Part shown: positions 42,821 through 51,172 of the stretch, piece by piece
Numbering within the stretch: position 1 is the first letter of the stretch
Layout: every line of letters begins with the position of its first letter
From: Streptomyces aculeolatus
GTDB lineage: Bacteria; Actinomycetota; Actinomycetes; Streptomycetales; Streptomycetaceae
Direction: 5' to 3'
Assembly (NCBI RefSeq): GCF_020400605.1
Contig: NZ_JAINRD010000034.1
Coordinates: forward strand, 1-64,000
Length of the DNA stretch: 64,000 nt
Notes under the pieces: model-generated
Told to the model about the DNA's origin: nothing
Databases searched by the model: none
What the model saw: only the letters and a program-made list of their open reading frames with translations
Program-made: the position numbers and the translations under genes

Positions 42821-43882
42821 ATGTCCGAAGCGCGGATCGTGGCTGTCACTTTCCGATCCCCACCGCTGGTCAAGATGGAAGAGTTCGCCAACCTCGTCGC
42901 CGCCGACCCCGGAGGCGACACGGTCGCCCAGGTCATCCGGAACTCGGCGATCACCACCAAGGGCATGGCCGTCAATGCCCTGCTGGAAGACCCCCGCCGC
43001 TGGACCACGCGCCGGCGGATGGACCGCAGCCTCGCCGAGGCCCGCCGCCTCGGCCGCGACGCCGTCACCGCGGCGCTCGCCGAGGCCGGCCTGCGCCCCG
43101 AGGAGGTGGGGCTGTTCGCCACCGTCACCACCACGACCCACTCCGCCCCCGGCCTCGACGCTCTCGCCCCCGAACTGGGGCTGCGCGCGGACGTGGAGAT
43201 GCTGTCGCTCGGCCCGATGGGCTGCTACGCGGCGGTGCCGGCGGTGTCCGCGTGCGCGCACTGGGTCGCGGCCAAGCGGCGCCCGGCGGTGCTGCTGGCG
43301 GTGGACCTCTTCTCGCCGCATGTGCAGCCGCCGCCGTACGACAAGGAACAGGCCGTGGTCCTCACGCTGTTCGGGGACGGGGCGGGGGCGGTGGTGCTGC
43401 TGCCGGAGGAGCGGCCGGGGCCGGGCGGTGACCCGGCTCGGCCGGGTGTCGCTGTCGTCGACTCGGAACAGCTCACGGCGCCCGCGTACGCGGAGGACCT
43501 GCAAGTCCACATGGGCGACAGCGGGTTGCGCATCAGGCTCAAGCCGTCGATGCCGGACGTCGTCGCCTCGTCGGTGGCGATACCCGCGCGGGCCCTGCTC
43601 GCCCGGCACCGGGTGCGCTGGGCCGATGTCGGGTGGTGGGCCGTCCACCCGGGCGGGCGGCGCATTCTCGACCGCGTGGACGAGGCACTGGAGCTGCCCG
43701 AGCAGTCGATGGCGGCGGCACGGGAAGTGATGCGGGAGTACGGCAACACCGCGGCCCCGGCGGTGCTGGGCGTACTGCGGCGGCTCCAGGAGACGCAGCC
43801 GCTGGCGAGGGGGGAGCACGGGGTGGTGCTGGCGTGCGGACCGGGCGCGACGGTCTGGGCGCTGCTGCTGCGCGGCACGTAG
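42821..43882 (+). CDS. Type III polyketide synthase (chalcone/stilbene synthase-like)
   Basis: A 353-residue thiolase-fold enzyme. The catalytic triad can be read: Cys in SLGPMGCYAAVPAV (about residue 135), His in WWAVHPGGRRILDRV (about 275), and Asn in MREYGNTAAPAVL (about 310). The GAGAVVLL block (GDGAGAVVLLPEE) is also typical. This Cys-His-Asn set marks type III PKSs, which condense malonyl-CoA onto a starter to make resorcinols, pyrones or naphthols. The lack of closely recognisable residues prevents me from naming a product. ATG 42821 has CAGGAGAA before it. It is flanked by two sulfate-transfer genes, so a sulfated phenolic product is a reasonable guess. Confidence 0.88.
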   Translation: MSEARIVAVTFRSPPLVKMEEFANLVAADPGGDTVAQVIRNSAITTKGMAVNALLEDPRRWTTRRRMDRSLAEARRLGRDAVTAALAEAGLRPEEVGLFATVTTTTHSAPGLDALAPELGLRADVEMLSLGPMGCYAAVPAVSACAHWVAAKRRPAVLLAVDLFSPHVQPPPYDKEQAVVLTLFGDGAGAVVLLPEERPGPGGDPARPGVAVVDSEQLTAPAYAEDLQVHMGDSGLRIRLKPSMPDVVASSVAIPARALLARHRVRWADVGWWAVHPGGRRILDRVDEALELPEQSMAAAREVMREYGNTAAPAVLGVLRRLQETQPLARGEHGVVLACGPGATVWALLLRGT

Positions 43883-43907
43883 GAACAGGGACCGGAAGGA
43901 GAAGACG

Positions 43908-44558
43908 ATGCTGGAAGTCATAGGCGCGGGAGTCGGCCGTACGGGAACGCTGTCGCTCAAGACGGCGCTGGAACGGCTGGGCTTCGGCCCGTGCCACCAC
44001 ATGCTGGGCCTCTTCGAGGACCCGGAGCAGATCCCGCTGTGGGAGGCGGCGTCGCGCGGCGAGCCCGTGGACTGGCACCGGGTGTACGCGGAGTACCGCT
44101 CCACGGTGGACTGGCCGGGTGCCCGCTTCTGGCGGGAGATATCCGGGGCGTTCCCGGAGGCGAAGGTGGTGCTGACGGTACGCGCCCCGGAGAGCTGGTA
44201 CGCGAGCGCGGCGGGCAGCATCCACGCCACCGCGGTGGCCCCGCCCCCGCCCGACGCGGGCGAGGGGTTCCTGCGGCTGCGGGACATGTCGCTGGAGGTC
44301 GTCTGGGACGGCGTGTTCGACGGCCGGTTCACCGACAAGGAGCACGCGCTGAAGGTCTTCGCGGAGCACGAGGCGGCCGTACGGGAGGAGATCCCCGCGG
44401 ACCGGCTGCTGGTGTTCCGGGTGAGCGACGGCTGGGAGCCGCTGTGCGACTTCCTGGATGTCCCGGTCCCGGACGAGCCGTTCCCGAGGAGCAACCAGCG
44501 GGGCAGGTTCGCGGACGAGGTACGGGAGCGCAGCACGGCGGCGGAGGCCGCGGAGTAA
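43908..44558 (+). CDS. Sulfotransferase-family protein
   Basis: A 216-residue P-loop protein. The N-terminal GAGVGRTGTLSLKTALERLG is the PAPS-binding 5'-phosphosulfate loop of the Sulfotransfer_4 type, and LTVRAPESWYASAAGSI gives the 3'-phosphate-binding Arg/Ser region. CHHMLGLFEDPEQIPLWEA is also typical. It would transfer sulfate from PAPS to an alcohol or phenol; a few relatives are only annotated. It follows the type III PKS by 25 bp and is in the same operon. A GGAAGGAG site precedes ATG 43908. A strong hairpin follows at 44625-44656. Confidence 0.85.
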   Translation: MLEVIGAGVGRTGTLSLKTALERLGFGPCHHMLGLFEDPEQIPLWEAASRGEPVDWHRVYAEYRSTVDWPGARFWREISGAFPEAKVVLTVRAPESWYASAAGSIHATAVAPPPPDAGEGFLRLRDMSLEVVWDGVFDGRFTDKEHALKVFAEHEAAVREEIPADRLLVFRVSDGWEPLCDFLDVPVPDEPFPRSNQRGRFADEVRERSTAAEAAE

Positions 44559-44624
44559 GGCCGGACGGCGGGACGCGACGGGGGTGATACTCCTCCGATC
44601 ACCGCGACGCGACCCGCAAGGGCA

Positions 44625-44656
44625 GGGGCCCGGAGGCGAGGCAGCCTCCGGGCCCC
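44625..44656. terminator. Long perfect hairpin between convergent genes
   Basis: GGGGCCCGGAGGC (44625-44637) pairs perfectly with GCCTCCGGGCCCC (44644-44656), a 13-bp stem with a 6-nt loop. It ends the sulfotransferase operon and, from the other side, the lipoprotein gene. Confidence 0.75.
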
Positions 44657-44680
44657 GTCGCTGGAACGGAGAGGAGGACG

Positions 44681-45430
44681 TCACATCAAGACGGCCAGGA
44701 GCTTCTCCGGCAGCTCTTCCTCGTCGAGCGCATCGGCGGGCGCGCTCGTGCGGTACGGCTTGTCGAAGTCGCTGAACGTCCACACCACACCGCCGCGTTC
44801 GGTGATCTTCAGCAGGTACGGCGGGCCCTCGGCGGCGACGTGGACCTCCACCGGCTTCGGTCCGCCCGTAAAGGTGATCTTGGTGGTCGGACGCCCGTTC
44901 AGGGTCGCGTCCTGCTCCTTCCCGTCACCGCGGTTCTCCGGGGCGAGGAAGGTGTCTTCGAGTTCGTCTCGCAACCCCGTCCGATCGCACAGGGTCTTGC
45001 GCGCCAGGTCGGACGTGAGCTGGTTGCGTTTCACCCAGCGGTCGCCCATCATCTCGATCGCCTCCGGCGGAAGACCCTCGACTTCGGACGCAGCCAGCCG
45101 GACGGCCACCTTGTTGCTGCGTGAATAGGCTGCCGAGTCGGTTATCAGAAACTCCGCGCGGACCTCGCCCATCTCCATCCGCATATCGCACCGCTCGGTG
45201 TCGTCGGTGACGGCGGTGCGTATCACGGCCACCTCGTCGGCCGACATCCGCTTCGTCGACGTCAGTGTGTCCGCCTCTTCGAAGGTGGCGTCCAGCGCCT
45301 CGTCGATGAGCATTTCCTCGGCGCTGCTCCTGGTCCCGCAGCCGGCCAGGGCGACGGTTAAGACGGCCGCGGCAAGACAGCCGGTGGTTCTGTGGCGGGA
45401 TCTGCGTATTTCACGGGTGAAGGCGCTCAT
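44681..45430 (-). CDS. Exported lipoprotein
   Basis: A 249-residue protein with a basic start, a hydrophobic run and the lipobox LAGC at about residues 28-31, so it should be lipid-anchored outside the membrane. The mature part starts GTRSSAEEMLIDEALDATFE and contains a beta-rich middle (YSRSNKVAVRLAASEVEG; TTKITFTGGPKPVEVHVAAE) resembling LppX/LprG-like or sensor lipoproteins, but I do not assign a family. ATG 45430 has AGGAG eight bases before. It is convergent with the sulfotransferase operon and divergent from the zinc-ribbon gene. Confidence 0.82.
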   Translation of the reverse strand: MSAFTREIRRSRHRTTGCLAAAVLTVALAGCGTRSSAEEMLIDEALDATFEEADTLTSTKRMSADEVAVIRTAVTDDTERCDMRMEMGEVRAEFLITDSAAYSRSNKVAVRLAASEVEGLPPEAIEMMGDRWVKRNQLTSDLARKTLCDRTGLRDELEDTFLAPENRGDGKEQDATLNGRPTTKITFTGGPKPVEVHVAAEGPPYLLKITERGGVVWTFSDFDKPYRTSAPADALDEEELPEKLLAVLM

Positions 45431-45572
45431 GACCACTCCTGGGGCGGGAAGTCGGGGGGCGCCCTATCTTCCACCATGAAGTCACACCATGTGCGTCGGG
45501 TACGCCGCCCGAGAGCCCCGCGGGCACCCGTTACCGTCAGGGCCTCAGAACGCGTGCCGGAGGTGGTTCTGC

Positions 45573-46097
45573 GTGGCCGACATGACGGGGCGGGGTTATC
45601 TGTACGTCGGACCCGTGGAGCTGAAGGCCGCGGTCCGGCCCGGTGGGGGCGGGCGTCGTATCGGCTCGGCGGCTGACTTCGGCGGCTGGATCGTGGAGCA
45701 GTCGCCGGCGGAGACGGCCGAGCCGTTCACCTTCGTCGTCGGTATGGACGGTGTGCTGCGGCTGGCCCCGCGGCGGAGCGAGCACGTGGCCTGTGCCGGT
45801 GGGGACAGGGTGCTGGGTGCCGGTGAGATCAGCTTTGTGCGCGAGGCGGACGGGTGGGCCGTGAGCGAGGTGAGCAACCAGTCCACCGGGTACTGTCCGG
45901 ACGTCGGCTCCTGGGCGGAGGTCGCCCGTGCTCTGGACGCCGCGGGGCTCCGGCACCCTTCCGGCTTCACCCACGAGGTCGTCTTCCGGCGGTGCCCCGG
46001 CTGCCAGGAGCGCGCCATCGTGCGTGAGGGCGACTTCGTCTGCGTCTTCTGCGGCAGCGATCTGCCCGCGGAATGGAACGTGGATCCCACCGCGTGA
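45573..46097 (+). CDS. Hypothetical protein with C-terminal zinc ribbon
   Basis: A 174-residue protein of unknown role. The C-terminal 35 residues show two Cys pairs: CPGCQERAIVREGDFVCVFC, a zinc-ribbon pattern, followed by GSDLPAEWN. The N-terminal part (MTGRGYLYVGPVELKAAVRP; DFGGWIVEQ; TFVVGMDGVLRLAPRRSEHV) is beta-rich. I chose GTG 45573, because GGAGGT lies eight bases before it; ATG 45582 is the alternative. Similar proteins appear in Streptomyces as uncharacterised proteins. Confidence 0.75.
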   Translation: MADMTGRGYLYVGPVELKAAVRPGGGGRRIGSAADFGGWIVEQSPAETAEPFTFVVGMDGVLRLAPRRSEHVACAGGDRVLGAGEISFVREADGWAVSEVSNQSTGYCPDVGSWAEVARALDAAGLRHPSGFTHEVVFRRCPGCQERAIVREGDFVCVFCGSDLPAEWNVDPTA

Positions 46098-46104
46098 GGG
46101 CCGT

Positions 46105-46170
46105 GCCGGATCCGGTAGCCCGTGAACACACCGCCGTGGACCACGGAGACCAGCGGATGGACGACACACC
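46105..46170 (-). pseudogene. Decayed fragment of a relative of the 48213-49334 gene
   Basis: The 34 bp at 46109-46142 match 48594-48627 at 30 of 34 positions. On the minus strand the fragment reads VSVVHGGVFTGYRIRHG, against VSTVYDGVFSGYRIWRT in the intact protein. The flanks do not align, so this is a short remnant of a duplicated or recombined gene rather than a gene. The rest of the gap to 46489 holds no clear gene, only the promoter region of the I36-like gene. Confidence 0.5.
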
Positions 46171-46489
46171 CCGGGGCCCGTGAGCGCGTGGCACCGTTCC
46201 CGCGGGCACGTGCGGTCCGCGCTCCGCCCAATGAGCACCGTGCACGGTCACCTGCGCCGCACTGAGCAAGGTGACAACTGTCGAGTCGGTGCGCGGTGCT
46301 CTTAGAGTCCTTCGCATACGAGCCATCCGCCTCGCATTCGCGGCAAACCGACGTCTTCCCGGAAACGGTGTGCTTCGAGGCGGCTGCCCACTGCTCCACC
46401 GAGCACGACGGGAAACAACCGCGCCCGGGCGCCTTCCACCTCACCTGAGCAGCACGGGAGCACACCGGGATCCGACAACGGGAGAAGTC

Positions 46490-46903
46490 ATGCGAAAGAT
46501 TCTTGCCGCCCTGGGCACTGTCGGCCTTGCCGTCGCCCTCGGACCGGCGGTGCCGGCCCAGGCGTCGGCCGCCGACGCGAAGGCATGGAGTTGTCCGTCG
46601 AACTCCGTCTGCTTCTACAGCGGCACCGGCGGCCAGGGCCAGCGGTGCGCGTGGCCGGCCCGGACCGACGACAAAGACTGGAAAGGCGGCGACGTGCAGT
46701 GCTCGTGGGCCAGCTACCTTCCGAATGTCCGCTCGGTCCGCGTCATGCCCAACTCCATGGGGTCGGTGACGTACTTCAGCCGTGCCGGATACTCCAACCG
46801 CGTCGGCTGCACCGACGGAGGTGCCGACGGATCCAAGTCCACCTTCTTCGAAGCCAAGGTGATCCTCTCGCACAAGACCAGCAGCAGCGCCTGCCAGATC
46901 TGA
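46490..46903 (+). CDS. Secreted I36-type (SMPI-like) protein
   Basis: A 137-residue exported protein. It has a clear signal peptide (MRKILAALGTVGLAVALGP, cleavage near AQASAADA) and a mature part of about 108 residues with six Cys residues: SCPSNSVCFYSGTGGQGQRC, VQCSWASYLPNVRSVRV, NRVGCTDGG, and a terminal SACQI. The GQGQRC and SYLPNVRSVRV elements match the gamma-crystallin-like fold of peptidase inhibitor family I36, which blocks metalloproteases. Antiprotease activity is inferred from family only. A GGGAGAAG site precedes ATG 46490. Confidence 0.82.
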   Translation: MRKILAALGTVGLAVALGPAVPAQASAADAKAWSCPSNSVCFYSGTGGQGQRCAWPARTDDKDWKGGDVQCSWASYLPNVRSVRVMPNSMGSVTYFSRAGYSNRVGCTDGGADGSKSTFFEAKVILSHKTSSSACQI

Positions 46904-47680
46904 GCCCTGCCCTCCCACCGCAGACCTCCCGGCGGCCGGCCTCGACTCCCACGGTCCTCCGGTCGCCGGGAGCCCCTCCCCCGCGCAGGGATCCCGACCG
47001 TGCCCTCCGGCCGGTCCGGCCCGCCCGGGGGCCGACGGCTGCACCTGGTGGACGGTGGCGCAACGGGGCAAAAGTCTGGCCCCATGGGCGATTTGCACTG
47101 ATTTCGAGGGCGGCAGGCCGCGAACTTTTCCCGGTGGCACGCATTCCACCGGCCCGTCACGGCGCGGGGGGGGCGTCTCGGCGATCGGGCCGGTCCGGCT
47201 CCGGTGGGCCGCCTCCCCGCGCCGCAACTCCCGGCACCCGGGCCACCCCACGTATCACCGCCCGCCCGAAGCCGGCCCCCATACCCGGCCCGCGCACACG
47301 TCAGACCCGCCAACCGCGCCGGTGACCCGGGCCTGACCCGCCGCACGTACCGACCACCCGCCCGGCGTCGCGGGCCTCCGATCCGGACCGCGTAGGCGAC
47401 AGGCCCGCCGACCGCGCCGGTGACCCGGGTGCGTTGTCAGAGCCGGCGCCTACCCTTGGGTGGGTGTGAGGGGAGGTGGGGTGCTGGTGGCGAATTGCGG
47501 GTTGTGGGTTGCGTGTTGTGGGGCGTGGGCTGGGGGGCTGCGGTCGCAGCGGGGGGTCTTCCCGCCGACGCGGTGCCCGCTCCGGGCTCCTGCCGGTCGG
47601 CTCCACCCGGAGACCGCCGTCGGTCTCAGCCGGCCGCGCCCCCGTCCAGCCTTCCGTCCAATAGCGGAAAGAGTTCGCAG
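46904..47680. repeat. Long gap with a 19-bp direct repeat 98 bp apart
   Basis: About 780 bp with no gene I can support; translations are scrambled Pro/Arg-rich. ACCGCGCCGGTGACCCGGG occurs exactly at 47313-47331 and 47411-47429, inside longer similar stretches (47300-47331 and 47398-47429). The region before ATG 47681 has a GGAAAGAG ribosome site and should contain the Nudix gene promoter. Confidence 0.45.
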
Positions 47681-48142
47681 ATGTACGTCGTCAACGTCTG
47701 TGTCGCCCTTCTGCGCGGCGATCACTGGCTCCTGATCGTCCGCCACCCCGACCTCGGCCACGCCGGCGGCACCCTCGCCGTACCCGGCGGCAAGGCGGAA
47801 ACCCCCGCCGGAGCAGCCCCCGGCACCTCCGCCGACGACATCCTGGAAGCGACCGCCCGCCGCGAGCTGGCCGAGGAGGTCGGCGTCGACCTCACCGGCG
47901 TCCCCCTGCACTACGCCGAGAGCACCTTCTTCGTCTCCGACACCGGCAACCCCGTCGTCAACGTCCTCTTCGCCGCCCACCTGCCGCCGGACGCGACCCC
48001 CCACCCCGCCGCACCCGCCGAGGTGTCCGAAGTCCTGTGGCGTACGCGGCCGGAGGTCGAGGCCGCCGCGGACTGCCCGCCCTGGACCGTGCAGAACATC
48101 CGCCGGGCGGCCGCAGCCCTCGCGCGCGCCGCACAGGGTTGA
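47681..48142 (+). CDS. Nudix hydrolase
   Basis: A 153-residue nucleotide-diphosphate-type hydrolase. The Nudix box is present but stretched: GGTLAVPGGKAETPAG begins it and ATARRELAEEVGVD completes the REUxEExGU part, with about a dozen extra residues between the first Gly and the RE helix. The Glu pair (EE) needed for magnesium is intact. Substrates of this family range from dNTPs to sugar nucleotides; none can be assigned. ATG 47681 begins MYVVNVCVALLRGDHWLLIV. It converges on the gene at 48213. Confidence 0.88.
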   Translation: MYVVNVCVALLRGDHWLLIVRHPDLGHAGGTLAVPGGKAETPAGAAPGTSADDILEATARRELAEEVGVDLTGVPLHYAESTFFVSDTGNPVVNVLFAAHLPPDATPHPAAPAEVSEVLWRTRPEVEAAADCPPWTVQNIRRAAAALARAAQG

Positions 48143-48212
48143 TACGCCGCCCCGTCACCTTCCCCCGGAGTCGGACGAAACCGATCGACGTCGTTCGCCG
48201 GCACGCGCGAAC

Positions 48213-49334
48213 CTAGCCGAGCCACCGTCCGATACGCTCCCAGGCGAACTCCAGGCGCCTGGCATGCGTCCGGTCCAGCTCCGCGCGCACGACCTCGTGC
48301 GCCCCGAGCATGCTGCGCAGCCCGCCCATCCTGTCCAGCTCGGCCCCGATCTCCCGCGTCCGCGCGTCCGCTTCGCCTCCCGGCACGAACCCGCGGCTGA
48401 CCCCGATGGCGAACAGCTCGTCCAGGAGCTGGCCGGTACGGGCCTTCTTCCCCCTCGCCGCCTCGGCGTGCGGCCGGGGCAGCAGGCCCCGCTCCCGCCA
48501 CATCGCCGCCCGGCCGCCGTGGGCCTCGGGCGAGCCGTGGCCCAGGATCGCCTGCCCGCCTCCGCAGAGGTGGAGGCGATCGGCGGTCCGCCAGATCCGG
48601 TACCCCGAGAACACACCGTCGTAGACCGTCGACACCTGCGCGCAGAAAGCATCCGCGAGCACGTCGATCGCGAAGTACTCGAAGCGCTCCCGGAGCACGT
48701 CCCGTTCGAGATTGACCCGGAGGATGCCGGCGGCCTCCTGCTCCGTGCCGCTCCACAGCCCCTTGCTCGACCACGCCCTCGCGACGCTGCGGAATTCGGC
48801 CCTCAGCCTGGGCCCGTCGATGACCGGCACCGCCGGGATCGCCTGCCCGACGACCGTCTCCAGCGCCTCCGCCGCACTCCCGGTCCGCGCCTCGTCGAAC
48901 TCCGCCCCCGTGGGCAGCGGCGGCGCCATCCCCAGGCGCTTCGCGGCCTCGACGCGCATGGCGTTGTCCGGATCGCCGATGGCCGCGTAGACCTCAGTAA
49001 AGAGGTCCTCGGCGCTCATGCCCGTCTCGGCCACGGCCCGGCGTACCGTCACCTGCTCCCTCGCGCAGTCGACACCGCGGCTGCTGTGGCACAGCCCCTC
49101 CGGCCCGTGCGGCAGGTGGAAGACGTACCCGCCTGCCGCGAGCGAGCCGCAGGCCGCGCAGTGCCGGAGCCAGGCCGGGTCGTCGCCTTCGGCCACAGCC
49201 GGCCGCGCGGCGGGGTCCGGGTGGCCCGGGCGGTCCGTACGCCCAGGCGGATCCGAGCGCTCCGGCGGCTCGGACTCGCGTCGTCTCCAGAAACGCACCG
49301 GTCCTCCGCTCCGCCGCCGCAAGCATGCGGGCAC
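48213..49334 (-). CDS. Hypothetical protein, 373 aa
   Basis: I do not recognise this protein. The first 60 residues are Arg/Pro-rich and probably disordered. A Cys pair in HCAACGSLAAGGYVFHL and a later CHSSRGVDCAREQV suggest a metal site or a small zinc-binding element. The remainder is soluble and mixed helical, with VYDGVFSGYRIWRTADRLHL and MWRERGLLPRPHAEAARGKK near the end. A decayed fragment of a relative lies at 46105-46170. The GTG start has no strong ribosome site, so a start further in is possible. It ends 70 bp from the Nudix stop. Confidence 0.65.
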   Translation of the reverse strand: MPACLRRRSGGPVRFWRRRESEPPERSDPPGRTDRPGHPDPAARPAVAEGDDPAWLRHCAACGSLAAGGYVFHLPHGPEGLCHSSRGVDCAREQVTVRRAVAETGMSAEDLFTEVYAAIGDPDNAMRVEAAKRLGMAPPLPTGAEFDEARTGSAAEALETVVGQAIPAVPVIDGPRLRAEFRSVARAWSSKGLWSGTEQEAAGILRVNLERDVLRERFEYFAIDVLADAFCAQVSTVYDGVFSGYRIWRTADRLHLCGGGQAILGHGSPEAHGGRAAMWRERGLLPRPHAEAARGKKARTGQLLDELFAIGVSRGFVPGGEADARTREIGAELDRMGGLRSMLGAHEVVRAELDRTHARRLEFAWERIGRWLG

Positions 49335-49380
49335 TCACCGTAGTCCCGCAGGATGATCGGTGAAAGGCTCCAGTGCACGC

Positions 49381-49584
49381 TCAGCGGTCCGCGTACTCCC
49401 CCAGGACGACCACCGAGACCACCGCGCCGCCGAAGGCGGTGACCGCCCGCCACGCCGTGTTGAGGTGGTTCCTCGTCGCACGCGCGGCCACCGTCGCGAT
49501 GTGCGGGCTGTCGGGCTGCGGGGCGTCGGTGGCCCGCCGGGTGTCTGCTGCCCCGCGCGGCGGGGCGATGGAAGCGCTGCTCAT
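49381..49584 (-). CDS. Small putative membrane protein
   Basis: A 67-residue ORF with GGAAAC before the ATG at 49584. The C-terminal half has a hydrophobic stretch (AVTAFGGAVVSVVVLGEYADR) that could span the membrane, preceded by a basic segment ARATRNHLNTAWRA. The N-terminal half is a disordered Ala/Pro/Ser stretch. No family is recognised. It lies beside the second WhiJ-like module, on the same strand as its ATPase. Confidence 0.45.
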   Translation of the reverse strand: MSSASIAPPRGAADTRRATDAPQPDSPHIATVAARATRNHLNTAWRAVTAFGGAVVSVVVLGEYADR

Positions 49585-49678
49585 GTTTCCAGCGTGCCGC
49601 GGGTCACCTGCCGAAAGCCTCGGCCCGCGGGCGGAATCCCACCGCCCCGTATCTACGACCCAGGGGCCAGCCGCACCC

Positions 49679-50167
49679 CTACGGAAGTCTCAGGGTTCCC
49701 CCGACTTCATCCGCCTCCCCCGCCACCGGACCCCGCCCCGGCTCCAGCGTCGCCCGCACCGTCTTGCCCGCGAACTCGCGCGGGAACCACGACAGCTCTG
49801 CCCCCAGCCCCCGCGCCAGGAACAACCCCCTCCCCCGCTCCTCCTCCGGCCCCGGCAACGAGCCATCCGGCATCCGCGGCGGCTGCGCCGCCTGCGGGTC
49901 CGATACGTCGATCACCAGCGAACCGTCCTCCCGTACGGCCAGCCGCACCCACACCCGCCGCCCGATCCGCCGTCCGTACTGGATCGCGTTCGTCACCAGC
50001 TCCGACACCACCACCGCCGCGTCGTGCGCGTCCCCGCGCCACCCCCAGAGCGCCAACTGCCGCCGTACGTGCACCCGGACCATCGGCACGGACCGGTAGC
50101 CCATCACGTACCCCATCGACCACTCGCGCGCCATCCCCTCCGTACTGCACGCTCCATGCTCGGCCAT
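49679..50167 (-). CDS. ATP-binding (RsbW-like) protein of the second module
   Basis: A 162-residue HATPase_c protein. The N-box is VVVSELVTNAIQYGRRIG, the G1 region VIDVSDPQAAQPP, and the G2 region ERGRGLFLARGLGAELSW. Such proteins lack a phosphoacceptor His and act as anti-sigma-like or partner proteins. It is divergent from an XRE/DUF5753 regulator at 50321 and a DUF397 gene, the same layout as at 28097-29922, which makes the two modules relatives. Control of development or antibiotic production is established for WhiJ-type modules in S. coelicolor; the role of this one is unknown. Confidence 0.88.
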   Translation of the reverse strand: MAEHGACSTEGMAREWSMGYVMGYRSVPMVRVHVRRQLALWGWRGDAHDAAVVVSELVTNAIQYGRRIGRRVWVRLAVREDGSLVIDVSDPQAAQPPRMPDGSLPGPEEERGRGLFLARGLGAELSWFPREFAGKTVRATLEPGRGPVAGEADEVGGTLRLP

Positions 50168-50185
50168 TCACACCAACTCCAGAAT

Positions 50186-50215
50186 TACAGTGACACTTTG
50201 GGATTTACGGCTGTA
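50186..50215. promoter_or_regulatory. Inverted repeat in the divergent promoter region
   Basis: TACAG at 50186-50190 and CTGTA at 50211-50215 form a short inverted repeat with a 20-bp spacer in the AT-richer gap between the ATPase and XRE genes. It is a candidate operator for the XRE protein; no similar sequence is seen in the first module. Confidence 0.3.
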
Positions 50216-50320
50216 TTGTCGTAGCGCTCGGTTACGCTGCGTGGTGAAAGGCTTTCGGAGTGGAGCGGCCGAGAGCAAGGCCCGGCACGTGACAGACGTG
50301 ACTTGAACTGGGAGGCAGAC

Positions 50321-51172
50321 ATGACCCCACGGAACGCCACCCACCGCGCGACCGGTACGACGGCGGAGATGTTCGGCGACGTGCTGAAGCACCTGCGCGA
50401 GGCAGCAGGCATGACGCAGGCGGAGCTGGCGAGGCAGATCCCGTGCGACCGGTCGTATGTGGCGAGGGTGGAGACGGGGACGAGCGTCCCGCCGGACACG
50501 TTCGCGGAGAAGTGCGACGAGGTGCTGGGTGGTAACGGACTGTTAGCGCGGCTGTGGCTGAAGGTCGACTGGTACCCGGACGTCGCCCATCCGGATTGGT
50601 TCGAACGCCGAGCACAGATGGACGCGGAGTGCGTGGCGTTACGGGCCTACCAGGAAGGCGTCGTGCCGGGCTTGCTCCAGAACGAACGGTACGCCCACGC
50701 GCTGTTCGCGCGCGTCACGGAAGACGAGGAGAAGGTCGAGGAACGCGTACGAGCCAGGCTCAGCCGCCAGCAGAGGTTTTTCTCGCCGGAGGGCCCGTTG
50801 TTCATCGCGGTAATCGATGAGAGCTGTCTGCGCAACGTCGTCGGCGGTCCGGAGGTCATGCGCAAACAGTGCGAACACCTGCTCGCCGCAGGTCAGCGGA
50901 CCAACATCCTGATCCAGGTGGCACCCGCTGACCGACCGGAGCTCATCCGCCCGCGCGGCTCGATGTCGCTGATCACGTTGCCCGACGACGAGAAATGGGC
51001 CTATGCAGAGGCGCTTGACCGCGGGTACTTCAGCGGGAATCCAACGGCCTTCGAGCAACACCTGCGGACCTATGATGTGCTCAGGGCTGACGCCATGTCG
51101 GCTCGCGAATCCGCCGCCCTGATCGGCGAGTTCATGGAGGGATACGGGCAGCATGGCCATGACCTGGCGTAA
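50321..51172 (+). CDS. XRE-family regulator with DUF5753 (WhiJ-like)
   Basis: A 283-residue regulator. The N-terminal HTH_31/XRE domain is HLREAAGMTQAELARQIPCD followed by RSYVARVETGTSVP. The rest is DUF5753 (WFERRAQMDAECVALRAYQE; GVVPGLLQNERYAHALF; QRTNILIQVAPADRPEL). It is the intact version of the regulator that is frameshifted at 28891. Its DUF397 partner starts 20 bp before its stop. GGGAGG precedes ATG 50321. In such modules the regulator represses developmental genes until the DUF397 protein or a signal relieves it. Confidence 0.93.
   Translation: MTPRNATHRATGTTAEMFGDVLKHLREAAGMTQAELARQIPCDRSYVARVETGTSVPPDTFAEKCDEVLGGNGLLARLWLKVDWYPDVAHPDWFERRAQMDAECVALRAYQEGVVPGLLQNERYAHALFARVTEDEEKVEERVRARLSRQQRFFSPEGPLFIAVIDESCLRNVVGGPEVMRKQCEHLLAAGQRTNILIQVAPADRPELIRPRGSMSLITLPDDEKWAYAEALDRGYFSGNPTAFEQHLRTYDVLRADAMSARESAALIGEFMEGYGQHGHDLA

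Noticed and set aside
46271..46489. Longer N-terminus for the I36-like secreted protein
   Set aside because: An upstream in-frame extension exists, but ATG 46490 has a good ribosome site and begins a standard signal peptide.
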